Positions 10,486-21,691 of a stretch of 64,000 nucleotides of DNA are shown piece after piece. Source of the stretch: Nomia melanderi (Eukaryota; Arthropoda; Insecta; Hymenoptera; Halictidae); the NCBI RefSeq assembly GCF_051020985.1, contig NC_135010.1:308001-372000 (forward strand), written 5' to 3'. Position 1 is the stretch's first letter, and each line of letters starts with the position of its first letter. Both the position numbers and the translations under genes were made by a program. The notes under the pieces are model-generated. The model had not been told where the DNA came from. It saw nothing but the letters and a program-made list of their open reading frames with translations, and ran no database searches.

Positions 10486-12874
10486 ACTGATTCTAACTGA
10501 AAATAAAGATGCATAAACTAGAACTGAGTTACAGTAAGTTGCAGTATTATTCAAGTAATACCAACGTAAACCATGTAAAATTAAAACACTATGATGTAAA
10601 TGATAATCTGTTATTAACTTTTAACCAATCAAGTAGATAATAATATTATAAATAACAGTAATTAAAGTAAAGTTAACGTTGTTTAAAAATGTAACAACTT
10701 GATACAGTGGTGTATAACTCTTTTTAAAAGTATGATGAAGGATAGATTACGTTGTTTTCCGAATTAAACGATTTAACTTCCTTCTCTCGCTTGACAGTTA
10801 TCTAAATTTACACTGTTTTGACGCGCTCTATTCGCGAGGTTATCTATTGCACTGGGCAAATGTGACATAATGTACACATTGTCGTCACGAAGGGAGTACA
10901 CCACCTAGAAAGATTAAAAAGATTAATTCTTTTCCTTCTTAATTTTCTTGAAACATGAAGTATATAGAACATATTAATAAAAGAATTTTTCAAAATTCAA
11001 ACATTCGACGAAGTTATAGCAATGTACAGGGAGAGGCATCTATTACGATCATTTCAAATAATTCCTTAATGGTACAGTTTATGAAAATGTTGAAACATAG
11101 GATTTAAACAACATCAGAGAGCACATCTTATAAGATGCGTGCTTTTTTGTGGGTGGAGACGTTTCAGAGATTTCACGGTCACCTTGATTTTTTTTCAATG
11201 GAATGACCTACTTTTTATACCATAAATCGGTAGAGTATGAAATTCTGAGTATAAAAGTGTCGACCTTCATACGTCCTAAACCTGATAGTTAATGAGATAT
11301 TGGCAATAGCTCCGTCTCCGAGTGACTCGCGAAGACGGCAGCGTTCATTTCACATTCATTTTGGATAATATATTTCTATTTGTCAATCCATAACAATGTT
11401 TGTCTTCAGATATTTCAGTTGTTTACAATCGAGTTCATCAACAATGGATGTTCCGAAGCTAACGAATAACTGTGCTATTTTGTAATGTTTTGACATAGAA
11501 AGTATAAATACCAGGCAAAATGTTATAGAGTTGTACACCCAGAAAAAATCAAAAGTTTTCATTTAATAGTTTATTATTAACAAGGTGTTTAATATCTTCC
11601 CCTTAAACCGGAGAAGATAATAAGCGTTATTCAACTTAATTGGAGTGATAACAACTCATCTCGTCCATTTTAATACGCTTAGGTGCCCATATTTGTAAAA
11701 CATTAATTATGCTCTTATTTTCATGAGCGAAATCTGATATACGTTATTATTTTAATTGTAAATACCAGTATCTCGGTATTTGACATACGTAATCATTCTA
11801 CTTATAAATACCAGTTGAAACATTTTTATAAACTTATTTCAATGTTATTATTACATGTGAAGACATATTTTTTATACTCACATTTACAACAATTGGTGAG
11901 ACAATTTTATCTTGTTTATTTTTATAGTTTTTTACGGATTGAATGAATACTCTACAAAATTTTAAATAAATATAAATATATGTAAGTAATTTATTTAAGC
12001 AGATGATAGATGTACAGGGCGAGGAACTTATATAACAGAATACCCGAATAACCGTTCTATTTTTAAAATTAGAAAAGATTTCCCAGGATAAAATTATACT
12101 ATCTTAAAAAGTAAACTTGATAGTGATAAAAATGTCTGTTTCAAGGTCATTTTTTCGAGATTGGAAAATTATTATCTTTTAAGATGTATTATTTGTTTCA
12201 TATACTGATAAGAGTAAAAAAAAAAGACATAGTTTAATGATGTTAAAACCGTACCGTTTCGAATATTACATGTAATGTTGAGAAATTTACAATTATCTAG
12301 TATTTTAACGTTATTGTAATATTACTAATTCATGGATCTATATTAAGTAATTATTGCGAAAGTGGACGTCCTCATCAATTTGAATGGCTTTGAAATGTGT
12401 TATTTAGCTGATTATTCTGAATATATTTTCCTGTAAATATTATTGTCGCTCGATCTAAGTTCCTGAAATATATATAAAAATATATTTCATATTAGATATA
12501 ATATTTTGTAGCCCGTGTTTACGTTAGGAATAAGCTTGTTTTCTTACTCCGGTCGCTATAAGGGGGCTGACTAGCCGTTATTAATTATTCGTATAATTAT
12601 AAATTGTGTTGCAAGGCCAATCAGCCCTAATGTAACTTGAAGTAAACACATAGTTATATTTTATTGTATAACATTTTCGGTATACCTGTCGAAAGACGGC
12701 TTTCTCGCTGATTTCGGTGATCTTTAATGAAGGTTGTGAGGTATGAAGGGACACATATGGTTGGTATGTAAAGTCAGGTGAACTATTTCTGACAGATACT
12801 AACCGAATGCTGTTTATCAAGAGAAAAAAGGCAGCGATATGATAAAAAAATAGTGGTATAAGAATCATTGTTTT
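10486..12874. other. AT-rich intergenic DNA, nothing classified
   Basis: About 11100-11500 is less AT-rich and has the look of an old repeat end, but I find no second copy in the window. The minus frame at 12581-12868 has no recognisable domain. Confidence 0.4.
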
Positions 12875-13352
12875 TTAACACTCACCGCACCGCGAACCGG
12901 TCAAATGACTGGTTTTAAAATTTGGTTAAAAATTCTGCGTTCTCTTTCATTTAACTTTATATCAATTCCTATATTGTCCGATTGCCTAGTTTTTTCATTT
13001 TTGTCTTTCCTTTTGTTTTTGTTTCCACTAAGAAAAATTTATCATTTAATATGTTTACCTTTCTCTTGTAGCCAATTATTCGACTGGTTACGATAAGAAT
13101 AGGTATACACTGTAAGCAACCTTTATGGTAGTGCCCTAATGGTGCCGCCCCAGGGCGCTGCAGAGACAGAGAGTTTTCTTTTAGTTTTTAGTCATATGTT
13201 AGTTGCGCTCGCTTATTACAATAAACACAATACAAGCCCACACAAACTTCTAGTGTGATTGTTTTTTAGTCGGACATTACTTATGCTTGCCGATTACAAT
13301 AAATACCCACCAAAACTTCTACAATACAAAGTGCCGGTATGGTTAGTGTTAA
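12875..13352. mobile_element. TTAA-bounded piggyBac-like MITE
   Basis: The left end reads TTAACACTCACCGCACCG and the right end, reversed, reads TTAACACTAACCATACCG. This gives imperfect inverted termini of about 18 bp, both starting with TTAA, the piggyBac target. The interior carries the palindrome GGTCAAATGACTGG near the left end, echoed at 1.63 kb. It also holds two diverged direct copies of a block containing ATTACAATAAA and AAACTTCTA (about 13210 and 13295). The 63-codon frame at 12905-13096 is not conserved and is not called. Confidence 0.6.
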
Positions 13353-14213
13353 TTTATAGTAGCGTGAAAGGTAACATACTATTAACTTTACAACATAATC
13401 TTTAATTTTATTTTTCTTTATTTATGTATTAGTATGAATATTATATTTAAAGATATAATAATACAATTGGAAGCTATTGAAAGTGAACAAAAGTGATAAA
13501 AAAAGAACATTATCCACCTTGACCGCGTAAATTGCGTAAATGTAACTTAATACGCTTGTAGTGCATTGAACAATTTTCGACGTATATTTTTTGTAGATAC
13601 CCATATTCATGATTACGAGTTGAAAATCGTTTCCAGAGATCGGAATTGTTGAGGCGTTCCTATAAACCGCGGCAATAAGCACGCGATGAACAAACGAACA
13701 TCATTTGAGACGCGTTCGCTCCCGTGTATTCTTCGATTGTTTTCTTATACTTCACTCGCATCCATGGCGTTCCCCCGCGTTAGCCTATGTCTGTGTATCG
13801 TCGCATGGTCGACCTACGTTCATCGAGGTTCACCTCACCATCAATCTTATCAGGAATAAATCTTGTATTACGAAATGTATTGGAAAAGGGTGGAAAAAAT
13901 AAAAGTTGGTTAAATTTGTCGAAAAACTACGTTTTCACCGATTTGGATGATTACTGAATATATTGTAGAAAATGATATTTTGAACACTTTCTTCCTAAAT
14001 ATAAATGGAGGTCTTACTTAATTTTCGAGATAGTTGCTAAGAACTCTATGTAGCGTTACGATGAGTTGTGCGTTCATGACGATAGGATATTGGTATTACT
14101 GTCTATGTATGTGGATATGGAGAATAATATACGGGAATATAGAAAAACTAACAAATAACTATTTTTCTTAATAATAAAACAAGTAACGCTTAAGTATAAG
14201 AAACTATATACTA
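13353..14213. other. AT-rich intergenic DNA, nothing recognised
   Basis: Frames of 86 codons (13422-13682, minus) and 65 codons (13705-13902, plus) lack recognisable domains. Confidence 0.45.
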
Positions 14214-14420
14214 ACGACGCACAACTAAAGCAACGCACAACTTATTGCCATGAAGGCCAACGCACGACTCTCTCTGAAGACTCTCTTTCAGACATTCGCA
14301 CTCAAAAATCACTCTCTCCTCCACAATCATTTTTCTCACTCGCACTCTCCACAAGCTTTCAAACATACCCCTTTGAAGTCGAACTGAAAACCTTGAGCTT
14401 GCGACGTTGTGCAGACCACT
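14214..14420 (-). repeat. Dispersed repeat, copy related to 41365-41590
   Basis: The reverse complement aligns with 41365-41480 through GAGAGTGCGAGTGAGAA / GAAGTGTGAGTAAGAA, AATGATTGTGGAGGAGAGAG and related words. An LTR edge is possible because a T-rich tract with AATAAA follows in the other copy, but no terminal dinucleotides are clear. Confidence 0.4.
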
Positions 14421-14514
14421 TTCCCTCGACCGTTAGGCTTCCTTCCTTTATTGCTCTTTGCTCATACTCATTCTCGCATTCATATTTCTTAAAAATATTC
14501 TAAGCTAGAAATCC

Positions 14515-14690
14515 TAAATGCTACAGTATACTGCAGCTTTGATGAGTTGGCAGACTACCCACAAGCTAAAACGTCTGAGTGGCAGGGGGACTCTTCCATT
14601 CACAATGTCCGAACCGTTTCAAGCTTTGACACTTGGTGGTATTGGCCGCGCGACAATAACAAAGGATAAAAGGGGAAATGAACGCGACGG
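14515..14690 (+). repeat. Fragment of GC-richer repeat L (LINE-associated)
   Basis: The words CAGCTTTGATGAG, TGGCAGACTA and CCACAAGC align with the reverse complement of 27790-27870. The matching frames there read STALTRWQTIHERK and here TAALMSWQTTHKLK. Similar GC-rich DNA surrounds the LINE nest at 27.5-31 kb, so this is probably an untranslated or 5' part of a retroelement. Confidence 0.45.
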
Positions 14691-14787
14691 AGTGAGATGT
14701 AATGATAGAGATCAAAATTCATAATCCTGTCAGCTTATATATATGTTAAATTCTGTTATGATTTAAAGTTATATGATGGCATTTAAA

Positions 14788-14883
14788 TTTATTATGCCTT
14801 CTACCCGTTGCAATAGACTAACCACAAAGTTATATGATGGCATTTGTGGTTAGTCTATTGCAACGGGTAGAAGGCATAATAAA
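14788..14883. repeat. Perfect 41-bp inverted repeat (hairpin) with 14-nt loop
   Basis: Positions 14788-14828 pair without a single mismatch with 14843-14883, around the loop 14829-14842. A 20-bp direct repeat (14765-14784 and 14826-14845) places a second copy of the sequence just outside the left arm across the loop. The arms contain no open frame of interest. It is either a very recent replication template-switch product or a small-RNA-type hairpin. Confidence 0.95.
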
Positions 14884-16893
14884 CCGACATATATTTGAAG
14901 GCATTTCACAAAAAAAATTATTGGATATTTTCTAAAACATGTTACCTCTCAAGAAAAATGTATTTCAATAGGATTAAGAGTCCAAACATATAAGAATAGA
15001 TGTGAAAAATTGACTCAGTACGCACAACAATTTTGTGTTTCAGAATGACCTCAATGTCCGGTTCTAATCCAAATTGAGAACATAAGGATATTTATATTCT
15101 TAAAAAGAATAGTACAAGATTTGCAGAAGAGAGTTGCAGAGGTGAATTGTTCGGCAATGCGACAAAATCATCTGTTGCAGAAAATTAATATAATGAATTA
15201 ATGAATACTGAGCTAACTTAATTTAGTTTACAAAACGAACGAACTGTATACAAAGTATTAGACATTTCTTAAAGTTAAGAGCACTATATTACCGAAAATG
15301 TGATGCAAACCCGAGTGAATGAATATTTACTTTTTAGTTTACTATTATATTTTATCAAATAAATAAGTAAATTTACCAAATTATTTACAAATGATATATT
15401 AGATAAATAGATATTTGAGGACAGTCTTTGCGTATTGTACGGTTATAAAATTTTATATTACATAATTTCGACAACTTGGGCTAAAGTAAATAACATCATA
15501 CAAATAAAAGTTTAATTTTAAATTCTGACGGAGATGTATTAAAGAAATCCTAGAGTCCCAATTTTTCCGAGAGTAATTTATAGGAACAATTTTGTCTCTT
15601 CAAATTTTTAATTGAAGGAAACTGATATCTTGAATTTGATTCTATAAAGATATAGAATCTATAAGATATAGATGTCAATGTACAATTTAGTCCAATTCAG
15701 GTAGAAAGGCTCTACACGTCCCACTGTTTCTCTCGTTGTTGACTGTATCATTCCTAAGCTATACTTTACGTATCCATCCCTATAGAATTATAAAAGACAA
15801 TTTTATAGTCTATCATACAATAATATTCAGCATGATCCTAATAATTTAATTTGACAAGATTGTGACTGTATCAGTGAAACCGAAATTTTGTTCCAAGTAT
15901 ACAATATTCAGATTAGTTATTTTTTTATAGAAATTGCGAAAAAGTGGCAAGAAATTAACAAAACAGAAATGTTCGTAAAATAGGGGGATTTGTTCTTTTA
16001 TGTTATCTTTTATTGCATGAATTTCTTTATAAACGTTAGATTTTGGAAACACAGACTCTAACCGTTACCTAACGAAAGACTGTCATACTGGAAGCTGACG
16101 AGCTCTATAATAACTTTCCCCTTGTGAAGAGTTACCTTCTCCATACCTACTTTTACCTGTTTGTGTTGAACACCACATGGAGTTGCTCACGTACGCAGTT
16201 TTGAGAAGTTTGTAGAGTAGAGGTAGTAGGGGAACCTCTGATCAGAGTCACCAGTTTGAGGGGAGATAGTTCGACATCCCTAACATAACCTATATTATAG
16301 CCCAGGTTAGTAAACGACGCTTGCAATAACCTGTGGTTATCATGGGCGAATCATTTCCAGAATTCACAGAGGGTGGGAGGGGGGCGAGGACTTGCTTAGA
16401 ATGGAACATAAGTCACAGTCAGCTATTCAGTTTGAATGGTAACCTAGCTCAGTTGTGAAAGGTGAAGTCATAATCAGTAAGTAACAGAAATACAAGTTGC
16501 CAATAATCGAAACCAGGTTAATCTAGTTTGCATCAGCTACTTGATAGGGTGGGTATAGGTGTATTGACAAGTTAATGTATGCGTGTGTGTTTCATGAATA
16601 AATGTTTAAGACGTTTGGAATATTCTGAATTATTGATTTTATAAAATATTAATTGTACATACATGTCAAATGAATTTAGAATATTTTAAACGTACTTAAA
16701 GGTTAAATAACTGTGACGGAAGAATGTGCCAAAAAGTGTGTGCGAGTAAGATAAATGTATCATGGGACTGGAGTTTTTGTGGAAAAGAGTACCTACGTGA
16801 AATCTGAAAAGGTCGAAGGCCGACGCGTGGAACGTGCATGTATGTATGTGCAGTACCCTTTCATGGACGCACTCATGGATACAGAGTTCAATG
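14884..16893. other. AT-rich intergenic DNA, one short shared repeat
   Basis: Apart from 16211-16290, which resembles 4017-4100, nothing is recognised. The frames at 15846-16052 and 16793-17083 have no domains, and the latter runs into a family B element. Confidence 0.45.
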
Positions 16894-17324
16894 TAGGGTA
16901 GACCGAGGCGAATAGGATCACGGAGCGAATCGCATAAAAATAAGAATATGGGAAGAAAAGAAGAATATTTGTTACGTTGTTATAGAAATCTGCATGCTTG
17001 CCGTCCATATTACTATACACAGCTTCCCTATACTTAGTCCAATACATTTTCAATTGTTTCAAACCGTTATTTGCTGCCAGCACGTATTAGAATTGAAGCG
17101 AACGCTCACGAGCGTAATGAATTCGTGACTCGTCTAAAATATGTCGTTGAAATTTCACATATAAAATAACAAGCCAAGCTTGGAAATACAAATGTGATGA
17201 TTATTGTTAGTCTTTAAGGTGTCCAAATTCAGTATTTAATGTTCTTTAGATTATTATATTGTATTTTGTTCATTTATCGCATTCACTTTGAAGTCCTCCG
17301 AAACAGGGCTACTCGTATCAAATT

Positions 17325-18484
17325 TAAACTGTTGCGCACTCAACAGAGTTCACAAAACTCAAATAGTTTCCAAAAAAAAAAATAGATTTAGTGTAAAAAA
17401 GAATGTGTGGGGATCGAATCAAGAACATTGAATTATCTTGGAAAGGATCAGTGATACGAACACATATGTCAAACAAAAGTTATTGGGTATGAAATACTGC
17501 CTGTCACAATGGGAAGTATTTGACCGTGACGTGACCTTGAGACGTCTTGCAAAGGTCACGCCACAATTCTATAGCAGCCCATATTTTCTATTCCATATTT
17601 TTGAAGACAACATTCAGATGTTTCCAAACCATAGATATGTAATTTTTGTTGTAAGCCGTTCTTAAAATATCAGCATCCAAAGTTATCGGTTCGTCGGTAA
17701 TAATGGTGGCCTACGAACAGTCCGACACTAAACTTGCGGACAGAAGGGTATGGGGATGCTCGGTTGAGCAACCGTGACGCTTCAGTTTCGACAAATTTCC
17801 GCAAGTAACTCAACCTTGAAATGCGCTGGAGCGAGTGAAACACATACAGCCTTCTACAATAACGCATGGGAGAGTAAAGGAAAGTACCGAGTGCGATGCT
17901 GCGTTCTCAGTTGTGAGTCCCTCGTCGGATCGATAAATAATGTCATTCACATTTTCAAACGGAAACCCATCGTGTAACAAACCAGGACCGCGGATATTGC
18001 ATTCCTTTACTCTCCCATGACAGTCCCACTGTCCGTCGGTCACCATTACTATCGATGAACCGACAACTTTGGATGCTGATATCTTGACAACGGGTAACAC
18101 GAAAAATTTCATGTCTTTGGTTTGAAAACGTCTGAATGTCGGCTTCAAAAATATGGAATAGAAAATATGGGGTTCTGTTTAAGAATTGTGACGTGACCTC
18201 TGCAGGACGTTACAAGGTCACGGTCCATCCCAATACCTCCCATCGTTATATGTAGTATTTCATACTCTGTAACTTCTGTTTAACACATTTGTTTGTATCA
18301 CTGATACTTTTCGAGATAATTCGGTGTTCTTGATTCGATTCCCATTCATATTTTTTAAAACTAAACATATTTTTATCTCGGAAGCTATATGAGTTTTGGA
18401 CCCATGTTCACTGCGGTTTTTTTACTCAGTTTAGTGAGTTATACACGCCCTATCATTTGTGTGTAATAATTTAGTTACACTGTG
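17325..18484. mobile_element. Family C foldback element, copy 1
   Basis: The left ~375 bp and right ~465 bp are inverted repeats of each other around a ~290-bp centre. Paired blocks include GAATCAAGAACA/TGTTCTTGATTC and CATCCAAAGTTATCGGTTCGTCGG with its diverged inverse. The right end reads ACACTGTG followed by TA. The left terminus has lost about 15 bp. Frames of up to 112 codons inside change between copies and show no domain. The relative at 44091-45895 has both termini. Long inverted arms without a recognisable transposase fit a foldback or large MITE. Confidence 0.65.
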
Positions 18485-18775
18485 TATAAATAATCATGAT
18501 ATTTACAATCATACGTAGGAAGAAATGAGGGAAACAGAAATCCGATTCGTCCCGCTCGATTTGATTTACAGGTCCGCTGGATTCATGTCAGTAACGCATT
18601 GTACCTTGTACAACCCTACAAAGAAAACTTGTCGAATAATTTGATATTTGTTGAAAACAACAAAAGACAAATAAGGTCGGATGAATTTGTGGCGGCAGTT
18701 CTCGCCCTCCGCCAACAGAAGATCAACACGTCTAGGCCTTTCTCGCTCCTAGTTAATTCCACGTCAATTTGTATA

Positions 18776-19070
18776 TACCCCGCAACAAAATGATAGGACA
18801 CCCCCGGACATTCCGTGTTTCTCAAATTCAGTGATATTTGCAAACATTTGGTATATATATATATATGAAACATGTCCTATCATTTTGTCTCACTTGTTTT
18901 GAAACGAACAAATATAATTCCTGGACAACAACGTAAACAATAGTCGATTCTTCGTATGTTACAAAGGAGGGGGTACTGTTTATAGATGTAGACACCAAAT
19001 GTTTGTAAATTGGACTGAACTTAAGATGTACGAAAAATTCAGGGGTTTCTTATCATTTTGTCGCGGTGTG
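18776..19070. mobile_element. Tc1/mariner-type MITE
   Basis: Inverted termini (CCCGCAACAAAATGATAGGA on the left; CACCGCGACAAAATGATAAG when the right is reversed) are flanked by TA on both sides. A third copy of the core CCTATCATTTTGTC lies inside at about 18870, so a smaller element may be nested or an arm duplicated. There is no coding capacity. Confidence 0.65.
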
Positions 19071-19282
19071 TATATGTAAGTATCCGTTAAACCTTTTCCA
19101 CTCGTCCGGGCGTTTAAGGCGTGAGTCAACCAGGTTGCTTAGTAATGAGTCCACTGGTAGACCCCGAACGAAACGCCTCTCACTCCCTCTGTCCCAAACT
19201 TTTCTTACTTCTATCTTTTACAGTAAATCCTAGGACGCTTCAAATTAATAACACAAATATAGGATCTTCTAGAGAATAATAT

Positions 19283-19416
19283 TGCATTTATTACAATAAA
19301 AAATTTATCCACCCAGCTTCAAAAGATTGGGTTCAGTGCAATCTTTGCGAAGAGTCATGTCATGAAAACTGTACTAATAGATGTAGCGTTAAAAGGTAGT
19401 ACATTTGCAACAAATG
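19283..19416 (+). pseudogene. PHD-like zinc-finger tail of a lost transposase (family B)
   Basis: The frame gives CIYYNKKFIHPASKDWVQCN, then LCEESCHENCTNRCSVKR, a stop, and YICNKC. Cysteines and histidine are spaced C-x2-C-x4-C-H-x2-C...C-x2-C, as in PHD/RING-like fingers found C-terminal to some insect transposases. The same words occur at 58082-58200 (plus) and, reversed, near 9855-9965 and 36500-36610. Copies disagree in which Cys is lost (for example the first C-x2-C is C-x2-Y here), so a complete finger is implied for the ancestor. I infer zinc binding from the pattern only. Confidence 0.6.
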
Positions 19417-19627
19417 TGCAACATTTGCAATAATTGATATTTCTCATTTTTTAGGTTCTTGCTTATAAAACGTAGATTTTTCAGATTTTCAATAATTTTT
19501 TTTGCTAATACTGAAGTTGAATGTCTATTAATGAAAAATTTATGAAAAAAATATGTTGATGCTAAGTTCTAACTATTAGTTTCTGGCTGTTAAATCTGAA
19601 CTGATTCAATTCGCCTTGGTTTACCGT

Positions 19628-20003
19628 AGCGGTAACAAATGATTTTCGCGATTATCTCGGAAACTAATCATTATTATAATTATAATTGTTCGCGGTTGAA
19701 GTTTGATTCGCAGTGTCCTCTCCGCTTCCTTAAGTGTCTCCTTAAATTTCGTTTTCTACGTTAGTTGGGGCATACTGTACTAGATCCTAATTTTAATATC
19801 GTAAATATACAGCGTATCCTGTGACTCATGGTCAACTGATTAGGAGGTCATTCTACATGTAAAAATGAGTCGAAAAAATAGAATAACATTTTTCCTGCTT
19901 GTTTTCGTTTTCGAGAAAATCGAGGTCGAAAATTTACTCGGTACTTGTACATTCGGTACATGTCGACTTTGTGCATCTCACTATACACTCTTGTTTTGAT
20001 TCT
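19628..20003. other. AT-rich flank of the LINE array
   Basis: No gene. It ends directly at the left target-site duplication of the array. Confidence 0.5.
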
Positions 20004-20020
20004 TATTAAGTCTACTACTT
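20004..20020. repeat. Target-site duplication, left copy (17 bp)
   Basis: TATTAAGTCTACTACTT occurs here, directly before the T-tract, and again at 24808-24824, directly after the last LINE base. The flanking bases differ (TTC on the left; CAGTTG following the right copy). Confidence 0.9.
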
Positions 20021-20036
20021 TTTTTTTTTTTTTTTT

Positions 20037-20283
20037 AACCCTGGATAACCTGCATCAGGCACTCCTCACCAGTGGGGCTGGCGAGGGGTAGTGTGAGATT
20101 CTTACTCACTAAAGCTCCAGGGGTGTTCCAGCCTCGGCCATAACAGGGGGTGTGCCGGAACCAACATTTACCCTCAGCGCCACCCCCCGGCCCAGTATAA
20201 GCCAACACGACACACTAGTATTCGAAACACTAATTGCATGGCAAGACATCATGCAGCAAAAACGCGAGCAAGACCCCCGCGGA
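20037..20283 (-). other. 3' UTR of LINE unit A
   Basis: It runs from the ORF2 stop to the poly(A) tract at 20021-20036. It differs from the UTRs of units B and C at several sites (for example CACTCC for CACCCC, GGTGTGCC for GGTACACC and CAGCGCC for CAGTGTC). Confidence 0.8.
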
Positions 20284-21422
20284 TCACGGGTCGTAGCGGG
20301 AACACTCCGACTGCGTCCTTCCCTCCCCAGAGCCCGTGCAAGAGCCGCCTCTAGCCCCGACTAGGGACGACTTGGGCCCTCTGGCACACCGGTTCCGTGG
20401 GTCCCGGAACCCCGGGCCCGGCGGCCAGAATCTTAAAGTGGGGGAGCCGGCAGCCCGGCGACGCCGCCGATCCCGCCCCCCATCCATTCGAGAGGGATGG
20501 GAGTCCCGCTCCCTAACCCTCTCCGCCGCCTCCTTCTGCAGCATCACGTGCTCGCAGAAGGAGACGACGGCCCCCCGTTTTTGACCCCCCTCCAGCAGGG
20601 CCCTAATGAGCGCCGCTGGAGAGAGGTCCCCCCCGATGGCGCGGACCAGGACCCGGCGTTCGTCAGCCCACGCTGGACAAAATTCCAGCGTGTGCTGCGC
20701 CGTGTCCTGGTCCCCGTCGCAGTGCCAGCATCGGGCATCACGCTCCCGCTTGATGCGGCACAGGTACTCTCCGAAGCAGCCATGCCCGGACAGCACCTGT
20801 GTCACGCGGAAGGTGAGCGGCACTCCACCGCTGTCCCGCCAAGCCTCCCAGCTCGGCAAGACAGCCCCAACGATGCGGTGGGAGGCCAACTCCTCGTCTA
20901 AAAGACGGAGTCGCCAGCGCTCCCACACACGCCGCCAGACCTGGTCCCTGGGGTTCCATACGGATCCCAGGGTGTCCGGGTCCCATTCCCCGGCGGTACC
21001 CCCGCCCTCGGCCCCAGACCTCGCCCGGAGATAAATATCTCGTAGGGCGACGGCCTGAAGGTCAAAGGGCGGGAACCCCGCCAGGACTGCAGCCGCTGCA
21101 CACGAGAGGGTGCGGTATCCCCTCACGATCCTGATGGCGGACAATCTGTGCAGCCGGCCCAAAAGGCGCCGGGTAGGCTTGTCCGCCACCAGGTCGTCGG
21201 CGAAGATGGGCGCGCCGTAGAGTACGATACTACGCACCACCCCCGCGTACAGCCGCCGCACACGCCCAGCCGCACCCCCAAGATTGGGGAGCAACCGCGC
21301 CAAGGCGCAAGTCACCCCCGAAGCCCGGGGGAACAACTGGGCGAAATGGGGCCCAAACCGCCAGTGGCTGTCCAGGACGAGTCCCAGATATTTCATCTGG
21401 TTCCCGACCCGGACCGAAGCCC
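20284..21422 (-). pseudogene. LINE unit A: C-terminal part of R1-clade ORF2
   Basis: The 370-codon frame from the Met at 21396 is the end of an R1-type ORF2, downstream of the reverse-transcriptase palm. MKYLGLVLDSHW opens the thumb region. A zinc finger, C223-x2-C226-x8-H235-x4-C240, follows in the C-terminal domain. The frame stays open upstream of that Met (ASVRVGNQ) to the truncation point at 21422. A whole R1 ORF2 is around 1,000 residues, so endonuclease and catalytic palm are missing. In life the protein would cut target DNA and prime reverse transcription from the nick. This copy cannot. It is identical to the frame in unit B. Plus-strand frames over the same DNA are shadows. Confidence 0.85.
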
Positions 21423-21443
21423 TTTTTTTTTTTTTTTTTTTTT
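21423..21443 (-). repeat. Poly(A) tail of unit B (T21 on plus strand)
   Basis: Twenty-one uninterrupted T directly abut the truncated 5' end of unit A. The same length recurs at 22831-22851, whereas the outer tract at 20021 is shorter. Confidence 0.9.
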
Positions 21444-21691
21444 AACCCTGGATAACCTGCATCAGGCACCCCTCACCATTGGGGCTGGCGAGGGGTAGTG
21501 TGAGATTCTTACTCACTAAAGCTCCAGGGGTGTTCCAGCCTCGGCCATAACAGGGGGTACACCGGAACCAAACATTTACCCTCAGTGTCACCCCCCGGCC
21601 CAGTATAAGCCAACACGACACACTAGTATTCGAAACACTAATTGCATGGCAAGACATCATGCAGCAAAAACGCGAGCAAGACCCCCGCGGA
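21444..21691 (-). other. 3' UTR of LINE unit B, mosaic of C-type and A-type
   Basis: From the T-tract to about 21589 every diagnostic base agrees with unit C against unit A. From about 21594 onward every diagnostic base agrees with A against C (CCCCCCGG, ATAAGCC, CACACTAG). The switch falls in a run of C. Confidence 0.85.

Larger units (their letters stand above)
16894..19627 (+). mobile_element. Family B transposon relic, copy 2, with nested insertions
   Basis: It opens with TAGGGTAGACCGAGGCGAAT and closes with ATTCGCCTTGGTTTACC, inverse to copy 1. It is interrupted by a family C foldback (17325-18484) and a small Tc1/mariner MITE (18776-19070). At 19283-19416 the plus strand reads the best-preserved zinc-finger remnant of the family: DWVQCNLCEESCHENCTN, then one stop, then YICNKC. 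The stretch 18485-18580 is in the opposite orientation to the rest of the copy, indicating an internal inversion. Confidence 0.65.

Noticed and set aside
14518..14724. 68-codon gene
   Set aside because: The first half belongs to repeat L (shared with 27.8 kb) and the second half has no homologue, so the frame is accidental.
17810..18148. 112-codon minus-strand gene inside foldback C
   Set aside because: It spans the centre of an inverted-repeat element. The corresponding frame in the other copy (44796-45125) matches only in patches and differs in boundaries.
20336..21034. Plus-strand frames of 82-142 codons over LINE unit A, and their duplicates in unit B
   Set aside because: GC-rich DNA opens several frames at once. 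These lie antisense to the R1 ORF2 frame, have no domain, and duplicate only because the units are duplicated.
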